From the NCBI GenBank assembly GCA_043758755.1, contig JAYVMW010000018.1, forward strand, positions 1 through 64,000: a DNA stretch of 64,000 bases, in the 5' to 3' direction. The translations under genes were made by a program, and so were the position numbers. The stretch is from Solimicrobium sp043758755. GTDB taxonomy: Bacteria > Pseudomonadota > Gammaproteobacteria > Burkholderiales > Burkholderiaceae_D. Below, piece by piece: positions 37,162-46,228 of this stretch. The notes beneath the pieces were generated by a model. That model worked only from the letters and a program-made list of their open reading frames with translations. It did no database searches and was not told where the DNA came from. Positions within the stretch are counted from its first letter, which is position 1. Each line of letters starts with the position of its first letter.

Positions 37162-38300
37162 TCCCATTCAATAGACCATATATCTGCGGTGCCGAGCAAA
37201 ACTATATTGCCAAGGTACTGTCCAACAGAAAATTTTCCGGTGACGGTGAATTTACGCAAAAATGCCACGCCTGGTTTGAACAGCGCTATGGTTTTCAAAA
37301 AGCTCTTTTGACTACTTCCTGCACGGCTGCGCTTGAAATGTGCGCCATTTTGCTTGATATTAAACTAGGCGATGAAGTCATATTGCCGTCCTACACCTTC
37401 GTCTCAACAGCAAACGCATTTGCGTTGCGTGGTGCCACGTTAAAATTTGCCGACAGTTTACCCAATCATCCAAATGTTGATCCGGACCAGATCGCGTTGC
37501 TGATTACTTCCAAAACCAAAGCGATCGTCGTAGTGCATTATGCGGGCATTGCGTGTGATATGGATCGAATTGTTGCTCTGGCCGAAAGACACAAAATCCC
37601 GATTGTGGAAGATGCCGCCCAGTCAATTGAATCGTCTTACCGGGATAGACCTTTAGGGTCGATAGGAGCCTTGGCCACTTTTTCATTTCATGAGACCAAA
37701 AATGTGGTTTGTGGCGAAGGCGGTTTATTGGCAATCAATGATAAATCATTGATAAAGCGCGCCGAGATAATTAGAGAAAAAGGAACCAATCGATCATCCT
37801 TTTTCCGAGGAGAGGTGGATAAGTACGGATGGGTAGACATTGGCTCGTCATTTCTCCCGTCAGAACTGTTGGCGGCCTTTTTACTGGCACAACTCGAACA
37901 TGTTAGCAGTATCCAGTCGATGCGTATGCGGGTCTGGCAACGCTATTGGAACAATTTTCAAAAATACGGACTTGCCGACCATGTGACTCAACCTGTATTG
38001 CCGGAATTCGCGACCAACAATGCACACATGTTTTACCTGATTTGCAGAAGTTTGGAGCAAAGGACTGCGTTGATTGCCGCTCTCAAAGAAAAGGGAATTA
38101 TGGCAGTATTCCATTACCTGTCTTTGCATAGCAGCGAGTATTTCAATGCAAGGCACGACGGACGAGTACTGGAAAACTCGGATCGATACTCGGACTGCCT
38201 GGTGCGCCTTCCCCTGTTTCCGGAATTAACCGACAATCAGATTGATGAAATATCACGGGCGGTCACCGAGGCTTTTCATCGAACTGCGGATCTGCCTTGA
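37158..38300 (+). CDS. wecE: dTDP-4-amino-4,6-dideoxygalactose transaminase, WecE-like
   Basis: A 380-residue PLP aminotransferase of the DegT/DnrJ/EryC1 family that aminates dTDP-4-keto-6-deoxyglucose. The start is MIPFNRPYICGAEQNYI at 37158, overlapping the WecD-like stop. Key parts are TTSCTAALEMCAILLD, LPSYTFVSTANAFALRG, VEDAAQSIES and the PLP-lysine in SFHETKNVVCGEGG. The SFHETKN sequence is characteristic of WecE. Genes for making dTDP-glucose (rmlA, rmlB) are not in this window. Confidence 0.92.
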   Translation: MIPFNRPYICGAEQNYIAKVLSNRKFSGDGEFTQKCHAWFEQRYGFQKALLTTSCTAALEMCAILLDIKLGDEVILPSYTFVSTANAFALRGATLKFADSLPNHPNVDPDQIALLITSKTKAIVVVHYAGIACDMDRIVALAERHKIPIVEDAAQSIESSYRDRPLGSIGALATFSFHETKNVVCGEGGLLAINDKSLIKRAEIIREKGTNRSSFFRGEVDKYGWVDIGSSFLPSELLAAFLLAQLEHVSSIQSMRMRVWQRYWNNFQKYGLADHVTQPVLPEFATNNAHMFYLICRSLEQRTALIAALKEKGIMAVFHYLSLHSSEYFNARHDGRVLENSDRYSDCLVRLPLFPELTDNQIDEISRAVTEAFHRTADLP

Positions 38301-39565
38301 GCGCAATCAGAGCTTCTGCATTGACCGCGCTGGCACAGGCTGCCCGGATGCTGGTGGGATTGCTGGTGCTGAAGGCCATTGCCGTTACACAGGGCACTGA
38401 AGGATTTGGTCGTTTGGGCCATTTCATGAGCATGGTGTCAATATTGAGCGTTTTGGCTGGCGGTGGAATATTGAACAGTATCGTCAAATACACAGCCGAA
38501 TATAAAAATTCACCACAGCGCCTGAATCTATTTCTCTCGACTGCGGCGCTGTATTCGTTTATTTTTTCATCCGTAATTGCACTGTTGCTGATCAGCTTTG
38601 CGGATCGGATTTCAATTTTGCTGTATCAAAATATGGGCCAAAGAGATTTGATCTGTTTTCTGGCTTTAATTCAGTTTGCGTATGGATCAGTCAGTTTCTG
38701 CAATGGGATAGTTAATGGGCTTACAAAAACAGGTACATTTGCCAAAATTAGTATAGTTGGTTCTTTAATAGGTTTGCCCGTTTCCTATTTTTTGATTATG
38801 CGTTATGGATTTGGCGGCGCGGTGGCTGGACTGGCTGCAATCAATGCATGCTTGTTACCACCTGCTCTGTATGAGATTCATAAAATCGGGATTCTGAGAA
38901 AAATAAAATTCCTGATAAGTAAAATCGAGTTGATTAAAATTTCTCAGTTTAGCTTTATGCAGGCGGTATCACTGACGACCTTGCCGATTGCTGAAATAGT
39001 AGTCAGAAACAGTATTGCCGGCTCTTTTGGATGGGAAGCTGCCGGATTGTGGCAAAGTTTGATGCGATTGTCTGCTGTATATCTTGGATTTTTCACCATG
39101 TTTTTGGCGAGTTATTACATGCCAATTTTGTCGGCCATGGCGGATCCAAAAGAAAACATCAGGCATGTAAAGAACAATCTGTTCGCAGCAGGGGCCGTGT
39201 TTCTTGTCATCGCGTTGATGGTTTATGTATTTCGTGATTTAGTATTTTTGATCGTATTTTCCAAAGATTTTAAAATTGCACCGGAATTTGTGGGGTTTCA
39301 GCTTATCGGTGATTTTTTCAAGATTCTGTCCTATGTTGTAGCTTTTTTGCTTGTTGCTAAGGCAAATATGAAACTATACGTTATGGGCGAACTGGTTCAA
39401 TCCGGTCTTTATTTGACCCTGTCGTTGTGGGCTCTGCAAACGTTGCGGATACAATTTTTGTTTGCAGCATACGCAATGTCAAACTTCCTTTATTTTTTGG
39501 TATGCCTGTTTGGACTGTTGAGTTACGAACACGCACTGGCCCGTCGTGAAGGACTATCCAATTAA
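38297..39565 (+). CDS. Polysaccharide flippase, Wzx(E)-like
   Basis: A 422-residue inner-membrane protein with about twelve hydrophobic segments. It resembles WzxE, which flips undecaprenyl-linked repeat units across the membrane. The start is TTG 38297, overlapping the wecE stop by four bases and giving SAIRASALTALAQAARMLVG, which fits the family N-terminus; an ATG at codon 18 would cut into the first helix. Position directly after wecE mirrors the enterobacterial common antigen cluster. Confidence 0.88.
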   Translation: MSAIRASALTALAQAARMLVGLLVLKAIAVTQGTEGFGRLGHFMSMVSILSVLAGGGILNSIVKYTAEYKNSPQRLNLFLSTAALYSFIFSSVIALLLISFADRISILLYQNMGQRDLICFLALIQFAYGSVSFCNGIVNGLTKTGTFAKISIVGSLIGLPVSYFLIMRYGFGGAVAGLAAINACLLPPALYEIHKIGILRKIKFLISKIELIKISQFSFMQAVSLTTLPIAEIVVRNSIAGSFGWEAAGLWQSLMRLSAVYLGFFTMFLASYYMPILSAMADPKENIRHVKNNLFAAGAVFLVIALMVYVFRDLVFLIVFSKDFKIAPEFVGFQLIGDFFKILSYVVAFLLVAKANMKLYVMGELVQSGLYLTLSLWALQTLRIQFLFAAYAMSNFLYFLVCLFGLLSYEHALARREGLSN

Positions 39566-39574
39566 GGAGAAATT

Positions 39575-40492
39575 GTGGCATCAGAATTGAAGCTAACAGT
39601 AGCAGTGTCTTGCTACAAACAGGAAGAATATATTGCAACATGCCTGCAAAGCATACTGGATCAGAAAGTGTGTTTCGATTTTGAAATTGTGGTTGGTGAT
39701 GATCTTTCTCCAGATCGAACCAGGGCGGTCATTTTGCAATTTGTTGATCGATATCCAGGCAGGATAACAACTATATTCAATGAAAAGAATCTTGGTGCGG
39801 CAAGAAATTATTTCTCGGTGCACAGCAAGGCACGGGGCAAGTACGTTGCTCATATCGACGGTGACGATGTGATGTTGCCAGGTAAATTGCAAGCACAGGT
39901 CGACGTTATGGAAGCAAACCCGGAATGTAATGTTGTGTTTCACCGATCCCACTACTTCAGTGATGACGGGAGTTACCAGTCGGATACCGGTCCGTTGTTT
40001 GAAAATAACAGGACAGTCTTCCTGACCGCCAGCCAATTGGCGAGGTGGGGTCCAATAGCCGCGCATGGCAGCTACATGTATCGGCGTTCCACCCGTCTGA
40101 CTCTAGAGTATGAATTTGATTTTATGGAGTGGTATCTGGCGTTTGAGGCTGTGGCGCAGAATGGATTCGCAGCATATATAAATGAAATTTTTCTTAATTA
40201 TCGCTGCAATCCTACCGGAAATGCCTATCTCGCAACTCAGGCAGGTCGTGAAAAATCCTACTCAATCCTGATTCAGAATGTCATTCATTGCTTTAGTCGA
40301 TACCCCAGGTTCAGAACTGATTTGTATACTCAGCTGTTGATCAATGCAGCCATGTATTTCAAAAACAGTCATCGAATTCCGATGAATTGGTGCCGATTTA
40401 TGCTACGACATGCTGGTCTGTTTCGACCTGCAAGATTTATAGAATCCGTGCGGGTAAGAAAAATGGTTGCTCCGAACAAGAAAATCCGGTGA
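39575..40492 (+). CDS. Glycosyltransferase family 2
   Basis: A 305-residue GT-A fold transferase. The N-terminal AVSCYKQEEYIATCLQSILD and VVGDDLSPD bind nucleotide sugar, and HIDGDDVMLP carries the DxD-type metal motif. The C-terminal third is basic and likely membrane-associated. It starts at GTG 39575 after AAGGAG. It would add one sugar of the repeat unit; donor and acceptor cannot be read. Confidence 0.9.
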   Translation: MASELKLTVAVSCYKQEEYIATCLQSILDQKVCFDFEIVVGDDLSPDRTRAVILQFVDRYPGRITTIFNEKNLGAARNYFSVHSKARGKYVAHIDGDDVMLPGKLQAQVDVMEANPECNVVFHRSHYFSDDGSYQSDTGPLFENNRTVFLTASQLARWGPIAAHGSYMYRRSTRLTLEYEFDFMEWYLAFEAVAQNGFAAYINEIFLNYRCNPTGNAYLATQAGREKSYSILIQNVIHCFSRYPRFRTDLYTQLLINAAMYFKNSHRIPMNWCRFMLRHAGLFRPARFIESVRVRKMVAPNKKIR

Positions 40493-40496
40493 GTAA

Positions 40497-41453
40497 ATGA
40501 CGATCTGTATTACTGGAGCATATGGGTTTATTGGCAAGTATCTGGTGCGGCGATTGCTCGCTGAGGGCAACCAATTGCGTCTGATATCGCGGGTTCCAAG
40601 AAAACCATCAGAACAAATTGAGATTTTTAACGCCGATCTTGTCAATCCTGAAGCTCGACTTTCGGGTCTGTTTGAGCAGGTCAGCGTCTTCTATCATTGT
40701 GCCGGTGAGGTGAATAATGCTTTGATGATGCGACCATTGCATGTCGACGGAACTCAAAGATTGCTTGACGAAGCACAAAAGCATATTTTGCAAACCGGCC
40801 AGTCTTTGCACTGGGTACAGTTGAGCAGTGTGGGAGTTTATGGACCACCGGTTGGAAAAGTCGATATTCCGCGAGAAGTAGGTGAAACTTCACCCCTGCA
40901 TCCGTCTGGAGAATATGAAACAACCAAGTCAGAATCAGATCAACTGGTCTTGCAATTTGCAACCCAGGAACCACGATTTACCTGTTCGATCCTTCGACCT
41001 TCCATTGTTGTGGCAAGCGACATGCCTAATCAGTCGGTGAAGTCACTGGTTAATGCAATCAGAAGCGGAAAGTTTTTTTATATCGGAACAACTGCCGCAA
41101 TTTCCACCTATGTTCATGTTGAAGATGTAATTGATGCGCTGCTGCTGATCGGTCAGGACGCTCGCGCCAAAGGGCATATATTCAATCTGTCCAACGATTG
41201 CTGTCTTTATGAATTAGTTGAAGCAATTCATCGTTACGATCGCACTGATCCACACGTATTCACGGTCCCTGTCGCGCCATTAAGGTTGCTCGTTCATCTA
41301 TTGACCCCAATTGTAAATTTGCCGCTCACACAGGAACGTATTGATGCAATGATAAATAGAACTCGATATCCAAATCGCAAAATCAGGGAAATACTGGATT
41401 ATTCTCCAGCACGCTCGATACCAGAAATAATCGCCAAGCTATTTTATGAGTAA
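40497..41453 (+). CDS. NAD-dependent epimerase/dehydratase (extended SDR)
   Basis: A 318-residue nucleotide-sugar enzyme. The dinucleotide motif is TGAYGFIGKYL, the catalytic Ser is in QLSSVGVYG, and Tyr/Lys are in the YETTK motif. The C-terminal substrate domain follows (YVHVEDVIDALLLI). The exact reaction (epimerase, dehydratase or reductase) is not clear. The 3' end overlaps the next gene by 8 bases, so it is co-translated with the GT4 gene. Confidence 0.9.
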   Translation: MTICITGAYGFIGKYLVRRLLAEGNQLRLISRVPRKPSEQIEIFNADLVNPEARLSGLFEQVSVFYHCAGEVNNALMMRPLHVDGTQRLLDEAQKHILQTGQSLHWVQLSSVGVYGPPVGKVDIPREVGETSPLHPSGEYETTKSESDQLVLQFATQEPRFTCSILRPSIVVASDMPNQSVKSLVNAIRSGKFFYIGTTAAISTYVHVEDVIDALLLIGQDARAKGHIFNLSNDCCLYELVEAIHRYDRTDPHVFTVPVAPLRLLVHLLTPIVNLPLTQERIDAMINRTRYPNRKIREILDYSPARSIPEIIAKLFYE

Positions 41454-42600
41454 TAATCGGAAAAAAATTTGCATAGTCGCTACAGTGCCTTTTGCACTTA
41501 AGGTTTTTATGCAGCCTCATATCCTAAAGCTGGCAGAGGAATATGAAGTTACTCTTATCACCTATGGCACAGTATTTGAGGATCTTCATTTGCCTGGTGA
41601 GTTGAGTTCCCATGTTCACTTTATTTGCGTGAACTTCAGTCGACAGATTTCGTTTTGGAATGATTTTTCGGGACTGTTCTCCTTGTATAGGATTTTCCGA
41701 ACTCAACGATTTGATGCAGTCCATTCACTCATGCCAAAAACCGGTCTGCTGGCCATGCTCGCCGCCCGTCTGGCAGGCGTCCCGCATCGTGTACATATGT
41801 TTACCGGCCAGGTCTGGGCCAACAAAACCGGAATTGGCCGAATGATATTGAAGTGGATGGATCGGATTATTTCAACCTGTGCCACGAATTTGCTGGCTGA
41901 CAGTTTTTCTCAGCGCAGCTATTTGATTGCGCAGAAGATTGTGGCGCAGCATAAAATTTCCGTACTTGGGAATGGTTCGGTGTGCGGAGTCGATGCGGAC
42001 CGATTCAAATTCAGTCAGGAGGTGCGGGATCGACTGCGTAGCGATCTAAACATTGCCGCTGATGCGGTGGTTTTCATTTTTCTGGGCAGAGTGAATCGCG
42101 AGAAAGGCGTGCAGGATCTGGTCCTGGCCTTTGTTGGCATGAATCGGGAATTTCCGAATTCGCACCTGCTCATAGTCGGCCCTGATGAAAATGATATGGA
42201 TTTGGAACTGCAGAAAATCGCCGAACCGTGCCGGCCCCATTATTCCCGCATCGGTTACACGGACAGGCCGGAAGATTTCATGTCCTGTGCTGATATTTTT
42301 TGCCTGCCCAGCTATCGCGAAGGATTTGGCTCCGTTATTATTGAAGCAGCTTCGGTCGGCTTGCCGGCGGTTGCATCCCGGATTTATGGTCTTGTGGATG
42401 CCGTGGTCGACTTTGAGACCGGAATCCTGCATGAAGCGGAAAATATTCGCCAGATTCAGGATGCATTAATGCTGCTGGCAAAGGATACTGAATTGCGTCA
42501 AACTATGGCGCGTCAGGCCAGACAGCGCGCCCACGCAATGTTTAATCAGACCCGCGTGGCAGACGCGATGCGTGATTTTTACCGACAGATACTGCGATAA
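41446..42600 (+). CDS. Glycosyltransferase family 4
   Basis: A 384-residue GT-B fold transferase. The C-terminal donor domain has FLGRVNREKGVQDLVLAF, the bend IGYTDRPEDFMSCADIFCLP, and the E-x7-E motif in SYREGFGSVIIEAASVGLP. A hydrophobic patch near residue 95-110 could attach it to the membrane. The donor sugar is unknown. The ATG at 41446 overlaps the epimerase stop. Confidence 0.92.
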   Translation: MSNNRKKICIVATVPFALKVFMQPHILKLAEEYEVTLITYGTVFEDLHLPGELSSHVHFICVNFSRQISFWNDFSGLFSLYRIFRTQRFDAVHSLMPKTGLLAMLAARLAGVPHRVHMFTGQVWANKTGIGRMILKWMDRIISTCATNLLADSFSQRSYLIAQKIVAQHKISVLGNGSVCGVDADRFKFSQEVRDRLRSDLNIAADAVVFIFLGRVNREKGVQDLVLAFVGMNREFPNSHLLIVGPDENDMDLELQKIAEPCRPHYSRIGYTDRPEDFMSCADIFCLPSYREGFGSVIIEAASVGLPAVASRIYGLVDAVVDFETGILHEAENIRQIQDALMLLAKDTELRQTMARQARQRAHAMFNQTRVADAMRDFYRQILR

Positions 42601-42697
42601 TTAAAAATTACGACATGCCAGTCTGCAAAAGACGGTGCAGAATTTAATCTGACCAGGTTGATGCGAATAATGAACAACAACTCAGGCGACCAACCAC

Positions 42698-42723
42698 GTG
42701 ACAAAACCAAGTGACAAAATTAA
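42698..42723 (+). repeat. 13-bp tandem duplication at the sugar-transferase start
   Basis: GTGACAAAACCAA (42698-42710) is followed directly by GTGACAAAATTAA (42711-42723), 11 of 13 bases identical. Upstream in-frame ATGs at 42661 and 42670 open a frame that runs into a TGA inside the second copy. Removing one copy would join that frame to the gene. Confidence 0.8.
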
Positions 42724-43279
42724 GCGATTCTTTGATTTCTGCCTGGCGGCTCTGGTAACGCTGCTGCTGCTGATTCCGATCATAGTTGTAGCACTGCTCA
42801 TCAGGCTGACTTCGAAAGGTCCGATCGTATACTGGTCGGATCGGGTTGGTATCAACAACCAGCTTTTTCGCATGCCCAAATTCAGGACCATGCAGGTTGA
42901 TACGCCGGCGCTGGCCACACATCTGCTGTCTGACCCGCAGCGCTATCTGACCCCGGTCGGCGCCTTTTTACGCAAATCCAGTCTGGATGAATTGCCGCAG
43001 CTTTGGAGTATTCTGCGCGGCGACATGAGCTTTGTCGGTCCCCGTCCGGCACTGTTCAACCAGGAGGACCTGATCCGCCTGCGCACCGAATCGCAGGTCC
43101 ACACTCTGGTGCCGGGTCTGACCGGTTGGGCCCAGGTCAACGGACGGGATGAAATTCCCATACCGCAAAAGGTTAAACTGGATGCGTACTATCTTCAGCA
43201 TCGCAGTTTCATGCTGGATTTGCATATCCTGTTATTAACTTTTTTAAAAGTTATCCGACGTGACGGCGTTTCACATTAA
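42698..43279 (+). CDS. Initiating sugar-phosphate transferase (bacterial sugar transferase family)
   Basis: A 193-residue phosphoglycosyl transferase that puts the first sugar phosphate on undecaprenyl phosphate. It is the short form: one N-terminal membrane helix (CLAALVTLLLLIPIIVVALL) and the catalytic domain with PKFRTM, SSLDELPQLWSIL, SFVGPRPAL and PGLTGWAQVNGRDEIP. The current frame begins at GTG 42698 with a weak ribosome site. A 13-bp duplication lies across this start and separates it from better upstream ATGs, so expression may be lowered. Last gene of the glycan locus. Confidence 0.88.
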   Translation: MTKPSDKIKRFFDFCLAALVTLLLLIPIIVVALLIRLTSKGPIVYWSDRVGINNQLFRMPKFRTMQVDTPALATHLLSDPQRYLTPVGAFLRKSSLDELPQLWSILRGDMSFVGPRPALFNQEDLIRLRTESQVHTLVPGLTGWAQVNGRDEIPIPQKVKLDAYYLQHRSFMLDLHILLLTFLKVIRRDGVSH

Positions 43280-43346
43280 GGTAAAAAGTTCACAATGGCG
43301 CCAGTCGGCAACCGGGAGCATTCCTTTTTAGGTTAGAATCACGCCC

Positions 43347-45233
43347 ATGTCATATCAAGTCCTCGCCCGTAAATACCGCCCCAGAAGTTTCCAGACTCTA
43401 GTCGGCCAGGAGCACGTAGTGCGCGCCCTGACCCATGCCCTTGAGCAGCAGCGGTTACACCATGCCTACCTGTTTACGGGTACGCGCGGCGTGGGTAAAA
43501 CCACACTGTCGCGCATTCTGGCCAAATCCCTTAACTGTGAGCAGGGAATTACCGCAAGACCCTGTGGCGAGTGTGACGCCTGTCTGGCCATTGATGCCGG
43601 ACGGTTTGTTGATTACATTGAAATGGATGCTGCATCGAACCGCGGGGTTGATGAAATGGCGCAGTTGCTTGAGCAGGCGGTGTACGCTCCGAGCAACGCA
43701 CGTTTCAAGGTCTATATGATCGATGAGGTGCACATGCTCACCAATCATGCGTTCAACTCGATGCTTAAAACCCTCGAAGAACCGCCGGCGCATGTCAAAT
43801 TCATACTTGCTACCACCGACCCGCAAAAAATTCCTGTCACGGTTTTGTCGCGGTGCCTGCAATTCAATCTCAAGCAGATGCCGCTGCCGGCCATAGTTGG
43901 GCATCTGGAAGACATTCTGGGTCAGGAGCAGATCGGATTCGAATTGCCGGCACTGCGTCTGCTGGCTCAGGGAGCGCAGGGTTCCATGCGTGACGCCCTG
44001 TCACTGACCGATCAGGCTATTGCCTACGCCGCAGGACAGGTCAGCCTGGAAGCGGTGCAGGGCATGCTCGGTGCACTCGATCAATCCTATCTGATCCAGA
44101 TTCTCGATGCGCTGGCCCTCCAGGATGGCGTAGCGCTGCTGGCTGTGGCCGATCAGATGCTGTCGCGCAGCCTGTCTTACAAATCTGCTCTGCAGGATCT
44201 GGCCACCATGCTGCATCAGCTCAGCATTGCCCAAATGGTACCTGCAGCCATTGCCGAAGATGTGCCGGATCGCGCAGAATTGCTGCGCCTGTCCCAGTTG
44301 TTTGATCCCGGGCAGATTCAGCTGTTTTATCAGATCGTGGTACATGGACGTAATGAACTGGGTCTGGCGCCGGACGAATATGCTGGCTTCAGCATGACTC
44401 TGTTGCGCATGCTGGCCTTCAGGCCAGTGACCGGTGAGGCACCGGCGCTGCTCAATGCAGCTCAGCCATCGAGAACAGCTTCAAAGGCCGCGGTCATTGC
44501 TGCCGCGCCAGCAAGAACAGCAGCACCGGCACGCGCCGCTGAACCGGCGTCATCGCGTAATCAGGCTCAACCGCAGCCCGTACCCCAGATCCCGGAAACA
44601 GCAACCCAGCAGGTTGCGCCCGTGAAAAAAAGTCCAGCCATGCTTGCGCTGGAAGCCATGACCGATCGGCGCAACAAGGGCCGTGCACCGGAAGCGTCTT
44701 CCAATAATCTTGCCGGTGCGGCAGAGGCTGAAAAAAAAACTGAATTGAAAGCAGCCGGTGTGACTGCCGAGCAAACGGCCGGCAGTGACACCAGTCAGGA
44801 CTTGCCACTTCCTGAAGTTAAAGGTGTCTGGCTCGCCAGTGGTGTTGAATGGGATGGAAACTGGCCGCAGCTCGCAGCAAGCCTGCCGTTGCGCGGGGTA
44901 ACCCAGCAACTGGCACAGCAAAGTGAACTGTGCGCATGCGACGTTGCTGTGAATGGCATCACACTGACATTGCGCGTGCCGCTGGAAACCCTGCTGGCGT
45001 CCGACAGTGTGGAAAAGCTGGCTGCCAGTCTGGCGGACTGCTTCACCGTGTCGGTTAAAATTACGACGGAAATCGGCGCCGTGCAAAGAACTGCCAACGC
45101 AGCAGCGATCGTGAATCGCGCGCAGCGTATTGAAGCCGCTGAAGTTGCGATCAACAATGACCATGTGGTACAGGGTTTGATGCGGGTATTTGGCGCGACC
45201 ATTATTCCGGGTTCGGTGAAACCGGTGAACTGA
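43347..45233 (+). CDS. dnaX: DNA polymerase III subunit tau/gamma
   Basis: The clamp-loader ATPase and replisome organiser, 628 residues. Visible are QTLVGQEHVVRAL, Walker A GTRGVGKTTLSR, four zinc cysteines (CEQGITARPCGECDAC), Walker B with YMIDEVHML, the sensor 1 region ILATTDPQKIPVTVLSRC and domain III. A Pro/Ala-rich linker (residues about 370-500) precedes the tau-specific C-terminal domain (GVEWDGNWPQLAASLPLRG). A run of nine A at 44731-44739 could produce a shorter gamma of 465 residues. ybaB and recR follow, as in most bacteria. Confidence 0.97.
   Translation: MSYQVLARKYRPRSFQTLVGQEHVVRALTHALEQQRLHHAYLFTGTRGVGKTTLSRILAKSLNCEQGITARPCGECDACLAIDAGRFVDYIEMDAASNRGVDEMAQLLEQAVYAPSNARFKVYMIDEVHMLTNHAFNSMLKTLEEPPAHVKFILATTDPQKIPVTVLSRCLQFNLKQMPLPAIVGHLEDILGQEQIGFELPALRLLAQGAQGSMRDALSLTDQAIAYAAGQVSLEAVQGMLGALDQSYLIQILDALALQDGVALLAVADQMLSRSLSYKSALQDLATMLHQLSIAQMVPAAIAEDVPDRAELLRLSQLFDPGQIQLFYQIVVHGRNELGLAPDEYAGFSMTLLRMLAFRPVTGEAPALLNAAQPSRTASKAAVIAAAPARTAAPARAAEPASSRNQAQPQPVPQIPETATQQVAPVKKSPAMLALEAMTDRRNKGRAPEASSNNLAGAAEAEKKTELKAAGVTAEQTAGSDTSQDLPLPEVKGVWLASGVEWDGNWPQLAASLPLRGVTQQLAQQSELCACDVAVNGITLTLRVPLETLLASDSVEKLAASLADCFTVSVKITTEIGAVQRTANAAAIVNRAQRIEAAEVAINNDHVVQGLMRVFGATIIPGSVKPVN
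44731..44792 (+). promoter_or_regulatory. Candidate tau/gamma slippage site in dnaX
   Basis: A run of nine A (44731-44739) lies in the linker region. A -1 shift (or one extra A in the mRNA) reads AAC then TGA at 44741-44743. Loss of one A reads CTG-AAT-TGA. Both end translation within three codons, giving a gamma-like protein. A hairpin follows: GGTGTGACTGCCG (44757-44769) pairs with CGGCAGTGACACC (44780-44792) with one mismatch. The spacing of 17 bases is longer than in E. coli. Confidence 0.6.
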
Positions 45234-45293
45234 GCGCTGGTCAGCTCAATATAATATTTTGTTTAAAATTTTAAAATCTGAAGGGAAAATATC

Positions 45294-45620
45294 ATGATGA
45301 AGGGTCAATTGGCAGGCTTGATGAAACAGGCTCAGGCCATGCAGGACAATATGAAAAAAGCGCAGGATCAACTCGCGCTGATTGAAGTCGAAGGGCAGTC
45401 CGGCGCCGGCCTGGTCAAAGTGATCATGACCTGCAAATACGATGTCAAGCGCGTCACGATCGATCCGTCCCTGCTGGGCGAGGATAAAGACATGCTGGAA
45501 GATCTGGTCGCGGCTGCATTCAACAACGCAGTCAGCAAGGCTGAATCAACCTCGCAGGAAAAAATGTCCGGCCTGACTGCCGGTATGCCTTTGCCGCCTG
45601 GTTTTAAATTGCCGTTCTGA
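45294..45620 (+). CDS. ybaB: YbaB/EbfC nucleoid-associated protein
   Basis: A 108-residue DNA-binding protein of the YbaB/EbfC family. The N-terminal helix GQLAGLMKQAQAMQDNMKKA, the sheet region VEGQSGAGLVKVIMTCKYDV and the ending MSGLTAGMPLPPGFKLPF are all typical. It lies between dnaX and recR, the conserved order. The start is at the first of two ATG codons after GAAGGGAA. Confidence 0.97.
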   Translation: MMKGQLAGLMKQAQAMQDNMKKAQDQLALIEVEGQSGAGLVKVIMTCKYDVKRVTIDPSLLGEDKDMLEDLVAAAFNNAVSKAESTSQEKMSGLTAGMPLPPGFKLPF

Positions 45621-45630
45621 TACCGACCGT

Positions 45631-46227
45631 ATGAAGACCCAGGCCAGTCTGGAGCTGCTGATCGAATCGCTGCGCCGTTTGCCCGGCATCGGACCGAAAT
45701 CAGCACAGCGCATGGCATTTCACCTGCTGCAGCATGACCGCGATGGTCTGGCTCAGCTGGGCCACGCCTGTACCCAGGCGCTCAGTCAGATACATCACTG
45801 CGAACTCTGCAATACCTTCACCGAACAGGCCGTGTGTGAAACCTGTTCTGATGCGCAGCGTGATGCTGCGTTGCTGTGTGTTCTGGAAACGCCGGCTGAT
45901 TTGCTGATGATCGAACAGACTCTGACTTTTAAGGGCCTGTATTTTGTACTGATGGGGCGTCTTTCACCGCTGGACGGTATTGGTCCCAGTGATATTCACA
46001 TTACCAAACTGGTACAGCGCGCTTCCAACGGCATGGTCAAGGAAGTCATCCTCGCGACCAACTTCACCAACGAAGGTGAAGCTACCGCACATTATCTGAG
46101 CGAAACCCTGAAAGCCCGCGGCCTGACGGTCACGCGACTGGCACGCGGTGTGCCGGTTGGCGGTGAGCTCGAGTATGTCGACGCCGGCACCCTGGCACGC
46201 GCCATGCTGGACCGACGGGCAACCTGA
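45631..46227 (+). CDS. recR: Recombination protein RecR
   Basis: Acts with RecF and RecO to load RecA at gaps. It has 198 residues: helix-hairpin-helix RRLPGIGPKSAQRMAFHLL, zinc finger CELCNTFTEQAVCETC, Toprim domain starting LLCVLETPADLLMIEQT, and Walker-like ending. It begins 10 bases after ybaB and probably shares its transcript. Confidence 0.97.
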   Translation: MKTQASLELLIESLRRLPGIGPKSAQRMAFHLLQHDRDGLAQLGHACTQALSQIHHCELCNTFTEQAVCETCSDAQRDAALLCVLETPADLLMIEQTLTFKGLYFVLMGRLSPLDGIGPSDIHITKLVQRASNGMVKEVILATNFTNEGEATAHYLSETLKARGLTVTRLARGVPVGGELEYVDAGTLARAMLDRRAT

Positions 46228-46228
46228 C

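Noticed and set aside
42698..42723. Programmed +1 frameshift to rescue the upstream ATG of the sugar transferase
   Set aside because: The codons before the TGA (ACC AAG TGA) are not a known shift-prone context, and a downstream GTG gives a complete protein.
43280..43346. 4.5S RNA or other small RNA gene before dnaX
   Set aside because: The 67 bases contain none of the conserved SRP RNA core; only a possible -10 (TTAGAAT) is seen.
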